NCBI GenBank assembly: GCA_043798715.1
Contig: JAZDOK010000017.1
Coordinates: 1-28,058 of the forward strand
Direction: 5' to 3'
Length of the DNA stretch: 28,058 nucleotides
DNA from: JAZDOK01 sp043798715
GTDB taxonomy: Bacteria; Vulcanimicrobiota; JAZDOK01
The notes beneath the pieces were generated by a model. That model was not told the origin of the DNA, made no database searches, and was given only the letters and a program-made list of their open reading frames with translations. The translations under genes were made by a program, and so were the position numbers. Of the stretch, positions 7,202-15,796 are shown piece after piece. Within the stretch, counting starts at the first letter, position 1. Each line of letters opens with the position of its first letter.

Positions 7202-8215
7202 CTAACGGGGACAGGATTTTATGCCGTGCTTTAAGTCGTATTTCTGGTGATATTCTTCGGCCGGGTAGAATTCGGAGGCGGGCACTATTTCGGTGACTAT
7301 CTTCCTGCCGAATTTTCCTGATTTTTCCAGGCGCTCTTTAGATTCCAGCGCGGCTTTCTCCTGGCTTTCATTCCAATAAAATATCGCCGAGCGATAGTTG
7401 CTCCCCACGTCGGGACCCTGGCGGTTGGGCGTGGTGGGGTCATGTATCTTCCAGAAGAAATCCAGCAATTTTTCATACGAAACTATTGACGGATCGTATT
7501 CAACCTCCACCGCTTCGGCATGGCCGGTCCCGCCGGCGCAGACGTCCTCATAGGTCGGATTCTTCATCGTCCCTCCGGTATAGCCGACCCGGGTCGAAAC
7601 CACGCCTTTCTGCGTTCTGAACGTTTCTTCCACGCCCCAGAAACATCCCGCGGCGAACGTGGCCTTTTCGATGCGCTTTATCTTTTTTTCCGCCGGCACA
7701 AATGTAAGTGCCGCAGCGTTGATGCAATATCGTTCATGGCTCGGCGTCGGTCCGTCGTCAAAAATATGGCCCAGATGCGCTCCGCATCGCGCGCACAGCA
7801 CTTCGGTCCTCTTCATTCCGAAGCTGTCATCAGACTCTTCCCTGATATTCAGTTTGGAGACCGGATTCCAGAAACTCGGCCAGCCCGTATGTGATTCGAA
7901 TTTATTTTCAACGCTGAACAGATCCGTACCGCAGCCGACGCATTTGTAAATGCCGCCTGTTTCGCCAATCCCGCATTTCCCCGTAAAGGGCGCCTCAGTC
8001 TCCTTTTTTCGCGTGACACTGTATTGCTCCGGAGTCAGGATTTTTCTCCATTCGGCATCGGTCCTGACCACTCTATCGACTTCTTCAACCTTGCCTGTCT
8101 CGGCGTTAAAGATTGGTATTTTCTCTTTTTTCTCCGGGGCGTTTGCGTCTTTCATGCAGGCCTCCATCAACAAGAAGATTGCAGCCAATAAAAGCAGATA
8201 TTTTATGTATCTCAT
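7202..8215 (-). CDS. msrBA: Lipoprotein methionine sulfoxide reductase, MsrB-MsrA fusion
   Basis: The 337-residue protein (ATG 8215, AGGAG 5 nt upstream; an earlier in-frame start would cut into this site) begins with a lipoprotein signal (hydrophobic LLLLAAIFLLMEAC, lipidated Cys). It is followed by MsrB: zinc pairs CVGC and CARC, catalytic Cys in RYCINAAAL. MsrA follows: catalytic GCFWG, then GHAEAVEVEYDP and YHQKYD. MsrB and MsrA reduce the R and S forms of methionine sulfoxide. The anchor implies repair of exported proteins in the periplasm. It lies 31 nt after the P5C dehydrogenase gene and may be its last operon partner. Confidence 0.93.
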   Translation of the reverse strand: MRYIKYLLLLAAIFLLMEACMKDANAPEKKEKIPIFNAETGKVEEVDRVVRTDAEWRKILTPEQYSVTRKKETEAPFTGKCGIGETGGIYKCVGCGTDLFSVENKFESHTGWPSFWNPVSKLNIREESDDSFGMKRTEVLCARCGAHLGHIFDDGPTPSHERYCINAAALTFVPAEKKIKRIEKATFAAGCFWGVEETFRTQKGVVSTRVGYTGGTMKNPTYEDVCAGGTGHAEAVEVEYDPSIVSYEKLLDFFWKIHDPTTPNRQGPDVGSNYRSAIFYWNESQEKAALESKERLEKSGKFGRKIVTEIVPASEFYPAEEYHQKYDLKHGIKSCPR

Positions 8216-8246
8216 GGCATCTCCTGTATGCACCGGCTGTCAATAT

Positions 8247-9878
8247 TTATTCGCCGTTCATAAACGGATAGCGAAAGTCGGCGGGCGGGCAGAACGTCTC
8301 CTTGATGGTCCGGGGCGAGGTCCAGCGCAATAAATTATAGGTGAAACCGGACTTGTCGTTGGTCCCGGAGGCGCGGGAGCCGCCGAAGGGCTGCTGGCCT
8401 ACGGCCGCTCCGGTGGGCTTGTCGTTGATGTAGAAATTGCCGGCCGCATAACGAAGAAGTACGCAGGCCTCCTGGATGGCCAGGCGATCCCGGGCGAAGA
8501 TGGAGCCGGTCAGCGCATAGGGGGAAGTCCGGTTGCAGATTTCAAGCGTCTCGCGGTATTCGGCATCCGGATAGACGAAGACGGTCAGAACCGGCCCGAA
8601 GATCTCCTCCTCCATCATCCGGTTATGCGGATTGGTGGTGAGAATTAGAGTGGGTCGGATGAAATAGCCCTCGCGGTCGTCGCACTCGCCGCCCGAGATT
8701 ATTTCGGTTTCAGGGCAGCTCCCGGCAAAGTCAATGTACTCCTTGATGCGATCGAAGGCCTTCCGGTCAATTACGGCACCCATGAAATTCGAAAAATCGC
8801 GGATGTCGCCGAACTTGATTTCCCGCATCTGCTCTATCAACAGACGGGAGAGTTCCGGCCAGAGTGATTCCGGAATATAGGCCCGGCTGGCAGCCGAACA
8901 TTTTTGACCCTGGTACTCGAAGGCGCCCCGGATTAGTGCGGCCGCCAGGGACTCCACTCCGGCGGAGGCATGGGCAAAGACAAAATCCTTGCCTCCGGTC
9001 TCTCCCACCAGGCGGGGATAACTGCGATAAGACTTAAGATGTCCGGAGACCTTATTCCAAATATCCGAGAAGACCTCGGTGCTACCGGTAAAGTGGACCC
9101 CGGCCAGGTCCGGATATTTCACCATTTCATCGCTTATCTCGGAACCGGAACCGGGAACCATATTGATGACCCCGTCCGGCAGGCCCGCCTCCCGATAGAT
9201 CCGGACAAGCAGGTGAGCCGAATACATGGCCGTGCTGGCTGGCTTCCAGACTACCGTGTTTCCCATCATGGCGGGGGCGGAGACCAGGTTGGCCGCGATG
9301 GCGGTGAAGTTGAAAGGAGAGACCGCGAAAACGAATCCTTCAAGCGGCCGGTGTTCGATCATATTCCAGGCACCCGCCGGGGAGCCCGGCTGAGGCTGCA
9401 TGATGTTCATCATGAAGAAGGGATTGAACCTCCAGAAGTCGGCTGTCTCGCATATGGAGTCAATCTCCGACTGGTGCACCGTCTTGCTCTGACCCAGCAT
9501 GGTGGCGGCGTTGAACAGGGCGCGATACTTCCCGGTCAGGATCTCGGCCGCTTTAAGGAAGATGGCCGCCCTCGCATGCCAGGGCAGGCTGTGCCAGGCC
9601 GGCCAGGCATCCCGCGCCGCCTGGACCGCCTTTTCGACCTCTTGCCTTCCCCCGATATGATAGCGTCCCAGAAGATGGCGATGATCGTGGGGCGGGCGTA
9701 TCTCCCCCATGGTGCCCGTTCGAACTTCCTTCCCCCCGATGAAGAGGGGCACTTCCATATCCGTCCGATACATCTCCTCCAACTGATTTTTAATCTCCCG
9801 CCGCTCGGGTGTTCCGGGGGCGTAAGAGAGGACGGGTTCGTTCTGTGGTTCCGGAATCTTAAAAATTGCGTTTGACAT
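8247..9878 (-). CDS. L-glutamate gamma-semialdehyde (1-pyrroline-5-carboxylate) dehydrogenase
   Basis: The 543-residue protein belongs to the ALDH4 type of P5C dehydrogenase: long N-terminal extension, FIGGKEV, SPFNFTAIA (catalytic Asn 190), KPAS cofactor site (212-215), GETGGKD (general base Glu 293), EYQGQKCSAASRAY (nucleophile Cys 327) and QQPFGGSRASGTNDK. It oxidises glutamate semialdehyde to glutamate with NAD+, the final step of proline/ornithine breakdown. ATG 9878 is chosen for its AGGAGG. No proline dehydrogenase is fused or adjacent. It lies 44 nt after another aldehyde dehydrogenase and before msrBA, all on the minus strand. Confidence 0.92.
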   Translation of the reverse strand: MSNAIFKIPEPQNEPVLSYAPGTPERREIKNQLEEMYRTDMEVPLFIGGKEVRTGTMGEIRPPHDHRHLLGRYHIGGRQEVEKAVQAARDAWPAWHSLPWHARAAIFLKAAEILTGKYRALFNAATMLGQSKTVHQSEIDSICETADFWRFNPFFMMNIMQPQPGSPAGAWNMIEHRPLEGFVFAVSPFNFTAIAANLVSAPAMMGNTVVWKPASTAMYSAHLLVRIYREAGLPDGVINMVPGSGSEISDEMVKYPDLAGVHFTGSTEVFSDIWNKVSGHLKSYRSYPRLVGETGGKDFVFAHASAGVESLAAALIRGAFEYQGQKCSAASRAYIPESLWPELSRLLIEQMREIKFGDIRDFSNFMGAVIDRKAFDRIKEYIDFAGSCPETEIISGGECDDREGYFIRPTLILTTNPHNRMMEEEIFGPVLTVFVYPDAEYRETLEICNRTSPYALTGSIFARDRLAIQEACVLLRYAAGNFYINDKPTGAAVGQQPFGGSRASGTNDKSGFTYNLLRWTSPRTIKETFCPPADFRYPFMNGE

Positions 9879-9922
9879 GAGATCCTCCTGAAAAAATATT
9901 CTATCCACGTTTCCTTTCACGA

Positions 9923-11395
9923 TTATCGAATCATCGAACGCTCGCCGGTAGGCGCATAATTGACAAATACAGTCTTGATTTCTGTAAAGAAATTGAGGCC
10001 GATTTGAGACATTTCACGGTCACCAACACCGGTAGCTCTGATGCCGCCAAATGGCAATTGCGCCTCGCCTCCGATGGTCGGCTCGTTGATATGCGTCATG
10101 CCCGAATGAATTTCGTTGATGAATCGTTGAGAGAAAACGAAGTCATTAGTGAAGATGGCGGAGGTAAGTCCATATCTGGAGTTGTTCGCAAGACGGAGGG
10201 CTTCATCGAAATCCTTTGCTTCAGTAACGGCCAGTACCGGTCCGAAAACCTCTTCCTGAAATAAACGCATATCAGGCGTGACACAGTCAAAAATAGTCGG
10301 GCGAATAAAATGCCCATTGCCCGCGCTTGTATCCAGGCAGCCGCCGACAAGCAACTTTGCGCCTTCCGATTTAGCGATTTCGCAGTAACCGAGGTCTGTT
10401 TCGAGTTGAGACCTGTCTACGGCAGGCCCCATTTCAATATCGGGCATCATGCCGTTACCGACCTTCATTGATTCGGCCTTATCCACAAGGATATCCAATA
10501 GAGTCTTCTTGACGGACGGTTGCACGATTAGTCGGGATGTCGCCGTGCAACGCTGACCTGTTGAACCGAAAGCGCTGCCGATGATAGCTTTAACGGCTTT
10601 GTCGATATCGGCATCGTCAAGAACGACTAAAGGATTCTTGCCGCCCATTTCACAAGTGACCTTTGCCAACCTTCTCGACGCCTCAACGTATAAAGCTACC
10701 CCGACTTCGTTTGAACCCGTGAACGAGATGGCTTTGATACCGGGATGTTTAACAATTGTATTTCCCACATCCGAACCGGAGCCGACAACCATATTGCATA
10801 CGCCTGGCGGGAGACCCGCTTCATCAAGGATTTCGATAAGAATTGCAGCCGTCAGCGGCGTCAGCGAAGCTGGCTTGAAAACCACGGTATTTCCAGCCAC
10901 CAAAGCAGGCGCGATCTTCCAACATGGAATTGCCCAGGGAAAGTTCCACGGAGATATGACGCCAACCGGGCCTAACGGCTGGCGTATGGTATAAGCGGTG
11001 GTATTTGGGACCTCTGATGGGAAAGTACTGCCCTGAATTCTGAAACCTTCGCCGGCGAAAAATTCCAGGACGTTGATACCCTTGAGGGTTTCACCTTTAG
11101 CTTCGGGCAATATCTTGCCCTCTTCCAGTGTGATCATCCTTGCAATTTCATCGAGACGTTGGCGGGCAATAGTTGCGGCACGTGCAATGTATCGTCCGCG
11201 CTCTGGGGCCGGTACGCTTGACCACCCCGAATATGCGGCTTCCGCCGCCTCGATGGCCCTCAAGGCGTCTTCGGAAGAAGCGGCTGGAAAGTCGGCGACC
11301 ACTTCATCCAGTGAGGCGGGGTTCACATTGTGAATGCGTTTTTTGGAAGAAGGCATGAACCATTTCCCGTTGATGAACGAACCCATATTACTCAT
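9923..11395 (-). CDS. NAD(P)-dependent aldehyde dehydrogenase family protein
   Basis: The 490-residue enzyme has a complete ALDH catalytic set: SPWNFPW (Asn 151), FKPAS (173-177), CEMGGKN (Glu 249), GSTGQRCTATSRL (Cys 283) and EEVFGPVLAV. ATG 11395 follows GAGGAG at 9 nt. Overall it resembles alpha-ketoglutaric-semialdehyde or succinate-semialdehyde-like dehydrogenases, but the substrate cannot be fixed from motifs. Its codons look more A/T-rich at third positions than the flanking genes, a hint of separate origin. It is collinear with the double-cubane protein genes upstream (67 nt) and the P5C dehydrogenase downstream (44 nt). Confidence 0.88.
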   Translation of the reverse strand: MSNMGSFINGKWFMPSSKKRIHNVNPASLDEVVADFPAASSEDALRAIEAAEAAYSGWSSVPAPERGRYIARAATIARQRLDEIARMITLEEGKILPEAKGETLKGINVLEFFAGEGFRIQGSTFPSEVPNTTAYTIRQPLGPVGVISPWNFPWAIPCWKIAPALVAGNTVVFKPASLTPLTAAILIEILDEAGLPPGVCNMVVGSGSDVGNTIVKHPGIKAISFTGSNEVGVALYVEASRRLAKVTCEMGGKNPLVVLDDADIDKAVKAIIGSAFGSTGQRCTATSRLIVQPSVKKTLLDILVDKAESMKVGNGMMPDIEMGPAVDRSQLETDLGYCEIAKSEGAKLLVGGCLDTSAGNGHFIRPTIFDCVTPDMRLFQEEVFGPVLAVTEAKDFDEALRLANNSRYGLTSAIFTNDFVFSQRFINEIHSGMTHINEPTIGGEAQLPFGGIRATGVGDREMSQIGLNFFTEIKTVFVNYAPTGERSMIR

Positions 11396-11462
11396 TGCAT
11401 ATAACTCCTCTGGCCAAGAATACGCCCTGTCGTTCGACATAAGCCTGACATCTGGTTTTAAG

Positions 11463-12227
11463 TCAATCCGGCCTCAATATTCGCCTCGAAGAGGCGTAAA
11501 GCGCACACCCGAGAGCCCCGACGATCTGAGGGTCTTCCGGGGTCAGTACGGGAAAGCCGACAGCCGATTCCAGAAGAGCCCGCATGCAGGAGTTCAGTGC
11601 GACGCCGCCTGCGAAAACGAGATCCCTACTAATCTTAATTCTCTCCAGCATGGCCATCGTCCTGCCGATGACAGCCTGGTGGATGCCCAGTGCCACCTCC
11701 TCCCGCACTTTTCCTCTGGCGATGGTGGAAATTACTTCGGACTCGGCGAATACCGTGCACATGCTGTTTATGCGCTCGGCCCGCGCCGCCGAGCGGGCCG
11801 CTTCCCCGAACTCAGGAAGAGGAAATCCCAGGGCTAAGGCCATTATCTCAAGGAAGCGGCCCGTACCGGCGGCGCACTTGTCGTTCATCTCGAACTTGTT
11901 CAGGCGGCCTTCGGAAGAAAGCGAGATGGCCTTCGTGTCCTGTCCCCCTATGTCGAGGAGCGTCCGGCAGGATGGAAAAAGGAAGGCGCCTCCCAGACAG
12001 AAGGCTTTGATCTCGTTTAAAGATTCACAGCCCAAATGAGCGCTTATTAGGCGCCTTCCATATCCGGTTGCTATGATTTTATCAAAAGACAGGCCGTCGA
12101 GAAGCTCCCGGCAGGTTTTCAGTGTGTCAAAGGTATTCTCCGCCTTCCGGACCAGGGAGATTTCCCTGTCCCGCAGCAGGACCACCTTCACGCTCCTAGA
12201 GCCGATATCTATTCCGGCACAATTCAT
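11463..12227 (-). CDS. Activase/reductase of a 2-hydroxyacyl-CoA dehydratase-type or double-cubane protein
   Basis: The 254-residue protein is of the BadF/HgdC ASKHA family: GIDIGSRSVKVV at the N-terminus, DIGGQDTKAI (92-101), NDKCAAGTGRFLE with Cys 118, SMCTVFAESEV with Cys 157, and FAGGVALN. In known members the two cysteines of each subunit hold one [4Fe-4S] cluster across the dimer, and ATP hydrolysis drives low-potential electron transfer to the partner. The partner is encoded directly upstream with a 4-nt ATGA overlap. The small size fits the YjiL/DCCP-reductase type. Confidence 0.9.
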   Translation of the reverse strand: MNCAGIDIGSRSVKVVLLRDREISLVRKAENTFDTLKTCRELLDGLSFDKIIATGYGRRLISAHLGCESLNEIKAFCLGGAFLFPSCRTLLDIGGQDTKAISLSSEGRLNKFEMNDKCAAGTGRFLEIMALALGFPLPEFGEAARSAARAERINSMCTVFAESEVISTIARGKVREEVALGIHQAVIGRTMAMLERIKISRDLVFAGGVALNSCMRALLESAVGFPVLTPEDPQIVGALGCALYASSRRILRPD

Positions 12228-13510
12228 CGCTTGTCCTTGAGCCGTTCGATGAAGGCCTCAACCCGGGTCCGAACCTGCTCCACGTCCTCCTGGCTGTAAT
12301 CGGTATCCAGGCGCAAAACCGGGATGCCCTCCGCCTCCAGCTCTCGCTCCACCGTCCCGCTCTCCATCTGGTATGGCTGGCAGAACTGGATGCAGTAGTG
12401 AATGACCCCTTGGGCGCGGTATTTTTGAACCATCTCTCGGATGTGCTGCAGGCGGTCGGGGTTCGGGGTGAAGACGGCGCAATCCACCTTAAAATACCGC
12501 TCGACGATATTGTCGAGAAGCGTCTCAACACTCGCGCCGTCCTCATTGGTGAGATTCCGCGTCCCACGTTCCCCGACGCAGGATTCCTCCCCGACGATGA
12601 CCGCGCCCTGGGACTCCACGATGGCCGGAATCTTCCAGTTGGGCACGGCCATGGGGCAGCCCGAGACCAGAACCCTCGGGGTTTCCTTTGGAAAGACGCC
12701 CTGGCCCCGGGCCACCCGCTCCTCGAGCTCGTCGGCGATCGCATTGACCGATTGGGTGAAACGGGGCGTATCGTCATAGAAGAAGACCTGGTTGATGAGA
12801 AGAGCATCCAGGCCGGATATCGGCGCGGGCGAGGCGTCCCTTAGAGCCGCGATCCGATGGACGGCCTTTCTCTTCTCGTTGACGGTTTTGATGGCCGCTC
12901 TTAAGTTTTCCACTTCGATTTTCCTGCCGGAGATCTCTTCCAGCACCCGCATGAACTTGCGGTACTCAGCCTTGAAGAGGGCTCTCCCTTCTTCGCTCTT
13001 TATCTGCGGGAGATCCATGACATGGAGCTTTCTGACAAGGGTGTTCAAAATTTCGTAGGACTTTTTCTTGCCGTCGCAGGTGTTTTCTCCGACGATGAGA
13101 TCGCTGGCCTCAAGGTAGGGGCAGACTTTTCCGAGCTTGAAACCGAAGGCGGACTTGATGAGGGAGCAGGTGTTGCGCGGCAGGACCTTTTCGGCCTCGG
13201 CAAAGCCGAATTCCGCACCGGCGCAGAGTCCAACCGAAACGCCGTTGACGGCCAGGATCAGCTCCTCGGGGACAAAGACACAGTAGGAACCGATGACTTT
13301 CCGCCCGGCGGCCTGGGCATCAAGCAATTCCCGGATGCGCAGGCCGTGGACTTCGCTCATGACGAAGTCGAAGTACTTCATTCCTTCGGGACGATTTTTC
13401 TGGGTGAGATAGACTCCCTGGTAGGCCTGGCCCAAAACCCCCAGCAGGACGTCATGGGCCGCCAGATCAAGACCGAGTTCCGACCACATTGGGCGATAAT
13501 TTTCCGACAT
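12224..13510 (-). CDS. Double-cubane-cluster-type protein (2-hydroxyacyl-CoA dehydratase subunit D family)
   Basis: The 428-residue protein (ATG 13510, AAAGGAGG 5 nt upstream) is of the HgdB/YjiM family. It has ten cysteines (77, 96, 115, 130, 145, 285, 311, 344, 373, 377) in family contexts such as KVCPYLEASDLIV, GENTCDGKKKSYE, VSGCPMAVPNWK and HYCIQFCQPYQ. Single-subunit members paired with a small activase are the double-cubane cluster proteins, which reduce small substrates with ATP-driven electrons; no second dehydratase subunit is encoded here. The true substrate is unknown. A link to the downstream aldehyde dehydrogenases is inferred from order only. Confidence 0.85.
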   Translation of the reverse strand: MSENYRPMWSELGLDLAAHDVLLGVLGQAYQGVYLTQKNRPEGMKYFDFVMSEVHGLRIRELLDAQAAGRKVIGSYCVFVPEELILAVNGVSVGLCAGAEFGFAEAEKVLPRNTCSLIKSAFGFKLGKVCPYLEASDLIVGENTCDGKKKSYEILNTLVRKLHVMDLPQIKSEEGRALFKAEYRKFMRVLEEISGRKIEVENLRAAIKTVNEKRKAVHRIAALRDASPAPISGLDALLINQVFFYDDTPRFTQSVNAIADELEERVARGQGVFPKETPRVLVSGCPMAVPNWKIPAIVESQGAVIVGEESCVGERGTRNLTNEDGASVETLLDNIVERYFKVDCAVFTPNPDRLQHIREMVQKYRAQGVIHYCIQFCQPYQMESGTVERELEAEGIPVLRLDTDYSQEDVEQVRTRVEAFIERLKDKR

Positions 13511-13703
13511 AAAACCTCCTTTTGCTGATGCCGCGGCTTTCCCGCGACTCAGGCAACTGAAGGTTTCAGACGAGAGGAAGCGGGAGAGCGGCGAAAATTG
13601 GATGCGAATCGGACCGAACCGGCCCGGCACAGCCCGCTCAAGTGAAGGGCCGCATTTTATTTCTGTGTATCACGAAACCGCCTCCCTCCTTTTAAAAATA
13701 ACG

Positions 13704-13720
13704 GACAGTCCAATGCTGTC
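13704..13720. promoter_or_regulatory. Inverted repeat GACAG-N7-CTGTC in the divergent intergenic region
   Basis: A 5-bp perfect inverted repeat lies between the double-cubane gene and the ALDH7 gene. On the minus strand it falls between a TTAGAC and a TATTTT 17 nt apart, a possible promoter for the double-cubane operon. A regulator site is only a guess. Confidence 0.3.
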
Positions 13721-13773
13721 TAACTTTTTTTCGGCGGAGAAACTCCTTCTTCCTTCTCCGGGCTGAAGTGCCG

Positions 13774-13802
13774 TTGACTGCCATTCAGAATTCATGTAAA
13801 CT
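13774..13802 (+). promoter_or_regulatory. Sigma-70-type promoter of the ALDH7 leader
   Basis: TTGACT (13774-13779), a 17-nt spacer and TAAACT (13797-13802) face the ALDH7 gene. This would start transcription near 13809 and give a leader of about 180 nt. Confidence 0.6.
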
Positions 13803-13808
13803 GGCTTT

Positions 13809-13946
13809 TGATATCTCCGAGCCTGACGCCTAAAATCCCGGAGGGATCATGGCTGAAGGCCGGTTCCGGCCCAGATGGTCGGCGAGGGTCCAGCGGAAAA
13901 CTGCTGCGCCTCCCTGTTTTTGGAAAGGAGATTACTTCGCTTTTTT
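13809..13946 (+). ncRNA. Structured 5' leader of the ALDH7 gene, candidate orphan aptamer
   Basis: Between the predicted start site and the terminator hairpin lies a G/C-rich stretch with several possible helices: ccc-gga-ggg at about 13837-13845, ggccgg-tt-ccggcc near 13858-13870, and cagc...gctg near 13901-13916. It does not match the riboswitch consensus sequences I know (lysine, glycine, SAM, ZTP, Moco, c-di-GMP). GGAAAGGA at 13922-13929 can pair perfectly with TCCTTTCC at 13948-13955, which would open the terminator stem. A ligand-sensing role is inference. Confidence 0.45.
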
Positions 13947-13979
13947 ATCCTTTCCCGCACAGGGAGAGGATTTTTTTTT
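13947..13979 (+). terminator. Attenuator terminator directly before the ALDH7 ribosome binding site
   Basis: A 10-bp stem (atcctttccc / gggagaggat, one G-U pair), loop gcaca, is followed by nine T. The T tract touches the GGAGGTG ribosome binding site at 13980. No plus-strand gene ends upstream (the previous gene diverges), so the terminator lies between a promoter and its own gene. Confidence 0.85.
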
Positions 13980-13992
13980 GGAGGTGCGTCTA

Positions 13993-15552
13993 ATGCGGGT
14001 AAAAGAAAAAAATCAGGTGGAAGAATTGTTGAACCGGCTTGGATTGGAGGTGCTCAACCCCGGCGCCAGCTCCGGCCCGGGAGGCTGGTCGGGAGTTGAG
14101 GGCCGCGAAATACTGGAATCGGTCTCCCCAATAGACGGAAAGGTGATTGGGAAGGTGGCGCTCTGCAACCCCGGGGACTACGAGAGAATACTCGATGAAT
14201 CCCGGAGCGGTTTTACCGCATGGCGGGCGATACCCGGTCCCCGCCGCGGCGAGATCGTCCGTGAGATCGGCAACCAGCTGAGATTCCACAAGGAGGATCT
14301 GGGGCGCCTCATTTCTCTTGAAGTCGGCAAAGTCATCTCCGAAGGGGAGGGAGAAATCCAGGAGATGATAGACATCGCCGACTTCGCCCTGGGGCTTTCG
14401 AGGCAGCTCTACGGCCTGACCATTCAGTCCGAGCGCGAACACCACCGCCTCTACGAGCAATGGCTTCCGCTGGGAGCTGTCGGGATTATAACCTCTTTTA
14501 ATTTTCCTGCCGCCGTCTATTCCTGGAACGCCTTCATCGCCGGCGTCTGCGGAGACGTCAACATCTGGAAGCCCTCGTCATCGGCTCCGTTATGCGCGGT
14601 GGCCGTGCAAAAAATCGTCGAGAAGGCCCTGGAAAAATTCTCCGTCCCCAGGGGAGTTTTCAATCTTCTGATCGGCCGGGGAAGCGTGGTCGGCGAATCT
14701 CTTCTTTCGGACAGCCGGGTACCCCTGGTCTCCTTTACCGGATCCACCCGCATGGGAAGCCACGTCTCGGAGATGGTTCACGCGCGTTTCGGACGGACCA
14801 TCCTGGAACTGGGCGGCAACAACGCCGCCGTCGTGATGGCCGATGCCGATTTCAGAATCGCCAAGAAAGCGGTCCTTTTCGGTGCGGTGGGAACCGCCGG
14901 CCAGCGGTGCACTTCCACCCGCCGCCTGCTGGTCCACGAAAAAATCTACGACAACTTTGTTTCGGAACTGGTTAAACTCTATCGTCAAATTCAGGTGGGC
15001 AACCCCCTTGAGCCGGGTATTCTCTGCGGCCCCCTCGTCGATGCGGATGCGGTGCGTGACTATGAAAGCGCCATTTTAGCGATCAGGGCGGAAGGCGGAC
15101 GCATCCTGACCGGCGGCCGGACCATCCCGGGGGACGGCTTCTATGTCGAGCCGACAATCGCCGAAACACACCCGGACATGAAGATCGTTCAAAAAGAGAC
15201 CTTTGCCCCCATTCTCCACGTCATGAAAGTGCGGAGCATCGAGGAGGCCATCGCCATCAACAACGGCGTTCCGCAGGGCCTCTCGTCGTCCATTTTCACC
15301 AATAATCTTAAGGAGGCCGAGAAATTTCTGGCCGCCTCCGGCAGCGACTGCGGCCTGGCGAATGTCAACACCAGCACTTCCGGAGCGGAAATAGGCGGCG
15401 CCTTCGGAGGCGAGAAAGAAACCGGCGGCGGACGGGAGTCGGGCAGCGACGCCTGGAAGGCCTACATGCGGCGACAGACGGTGACCATCAATTACGGAGA
15501 CGACCTGCCGCTGGCCCAGGGGCTCAGCTTCAACCTGGATTTCAGCCACTGA
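13993..15552 (+). CDS. Aldehyde dehydrogenase, ALDH7 (alpha-aminoadipic semialdehyde dehydrogenase) type
   Basis: The 519-residue protein matches the ALDH7/antiquitin subfamily: EQWLPLGAVGIITSFNFP (Asn 170), WKPSSSAPL, ILELGGNNAAVV (Glu 272), GTAGQRCTSTRRL (Cys 306) and the hallmark EKETGGGRESGSDAWK. Known members oxidise 2-aminoadipate semialdehyde/piperideine-6-carboxylate in lysine breakdown. ATG 13993 has GGAGGTG 6 nt upstream; the frame stays open back to an ATG at 13849, but that part crosses the terminator hairpin and is not family-like. Expression is probably set by read-through of this terminator. No other lysine-catabolic gene is in the window. Confidence 0.9.
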   Translation: MRVKEKNQVEELLNRLGLEVLNPGASSGPGGWSGVEGREILESVSPIDGKVIGKVALCNPGDYERILDESRSGFTAWRAIPGPRRGEIVREIGNQLRFHKEDLGRLISLEVGKVISEGEGEIQEMIDIADFALGLSRQLYGLTIQSEREHHRLYEQWLPLGAVGIITSFNFPAAVYSWNAFIAGVCGDVNIWKPSSSAPLCAVAVQKIVEKALEKFSVPRGVFNLLIGRGSVVGESLLSDSRVPLVSFTGSTRMGSHVSEMVHARFGRTILELGGNNAAVVMADADFRIAKKAVLFGAVGTAGQRCTSTRRLLVHEKIYDNFVSELVKLYRQIQVGNPLEPGILCGPLVDADAVRDYESAILAIRAEGGRILTGGRTIPGDGFYVEPTIAETHPDMKIVQKETFAPILHVMKVRSIEEAIAINNGVPQGLSSSIFTNNLKEAEKFLAASGSDCGLANVNTSTSGAEIGGAFGGEKETGGGRESGSDAWKAYMRRQTVTINYGDDLPLAQGLSFNLDFSH

Positions 15553-15557
15553 TATCC

Positions 15558-15585
15558 GGAACGCATTCCGCCTCATCGGCGTTCC
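15558..15585 (+). terminator. Hairpin after the ALDH7 gene, possible weak terminator
   Basis: GGAACGC (15558-15564) pairs with GCGTTCC (15579-15585) 6 nt after the stop. There is no T tract, so termination is uncertain. Confidence 0.35.
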
Positions 15586-15796
15586 TGGACGATCTCGCTC
15601 TAAAACCTGAACGGCATGAAGGATAAAGCGGCTGTGGGAAGAAATCATGGCCGTATGACGGAATTTGAAATAGAATCAGTAAATATTTCTTAAAAAAAGG
15701 GAGTGCCACTCGCATGCGCCATATACGAGGCAGCCGGTGACTGTATCATGCCCCGCCACGGCATCTTCGCCCGGGTATTGAAGGGAGGAGTGATTC

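Noticed and set aside
8970..9875. Plus-strand ORF of 301 codons
   Set aside because: Antisense to the P5C dehydrogenase, whose catalytic motifs are complete; the antisense product has no recognisable domain.
15590..15796. Moco/Tuco riboswitch upstream of mogA
   Set aside because: Considered because of the gene function, but I could not match the sequence to the motif or find an expression platform.
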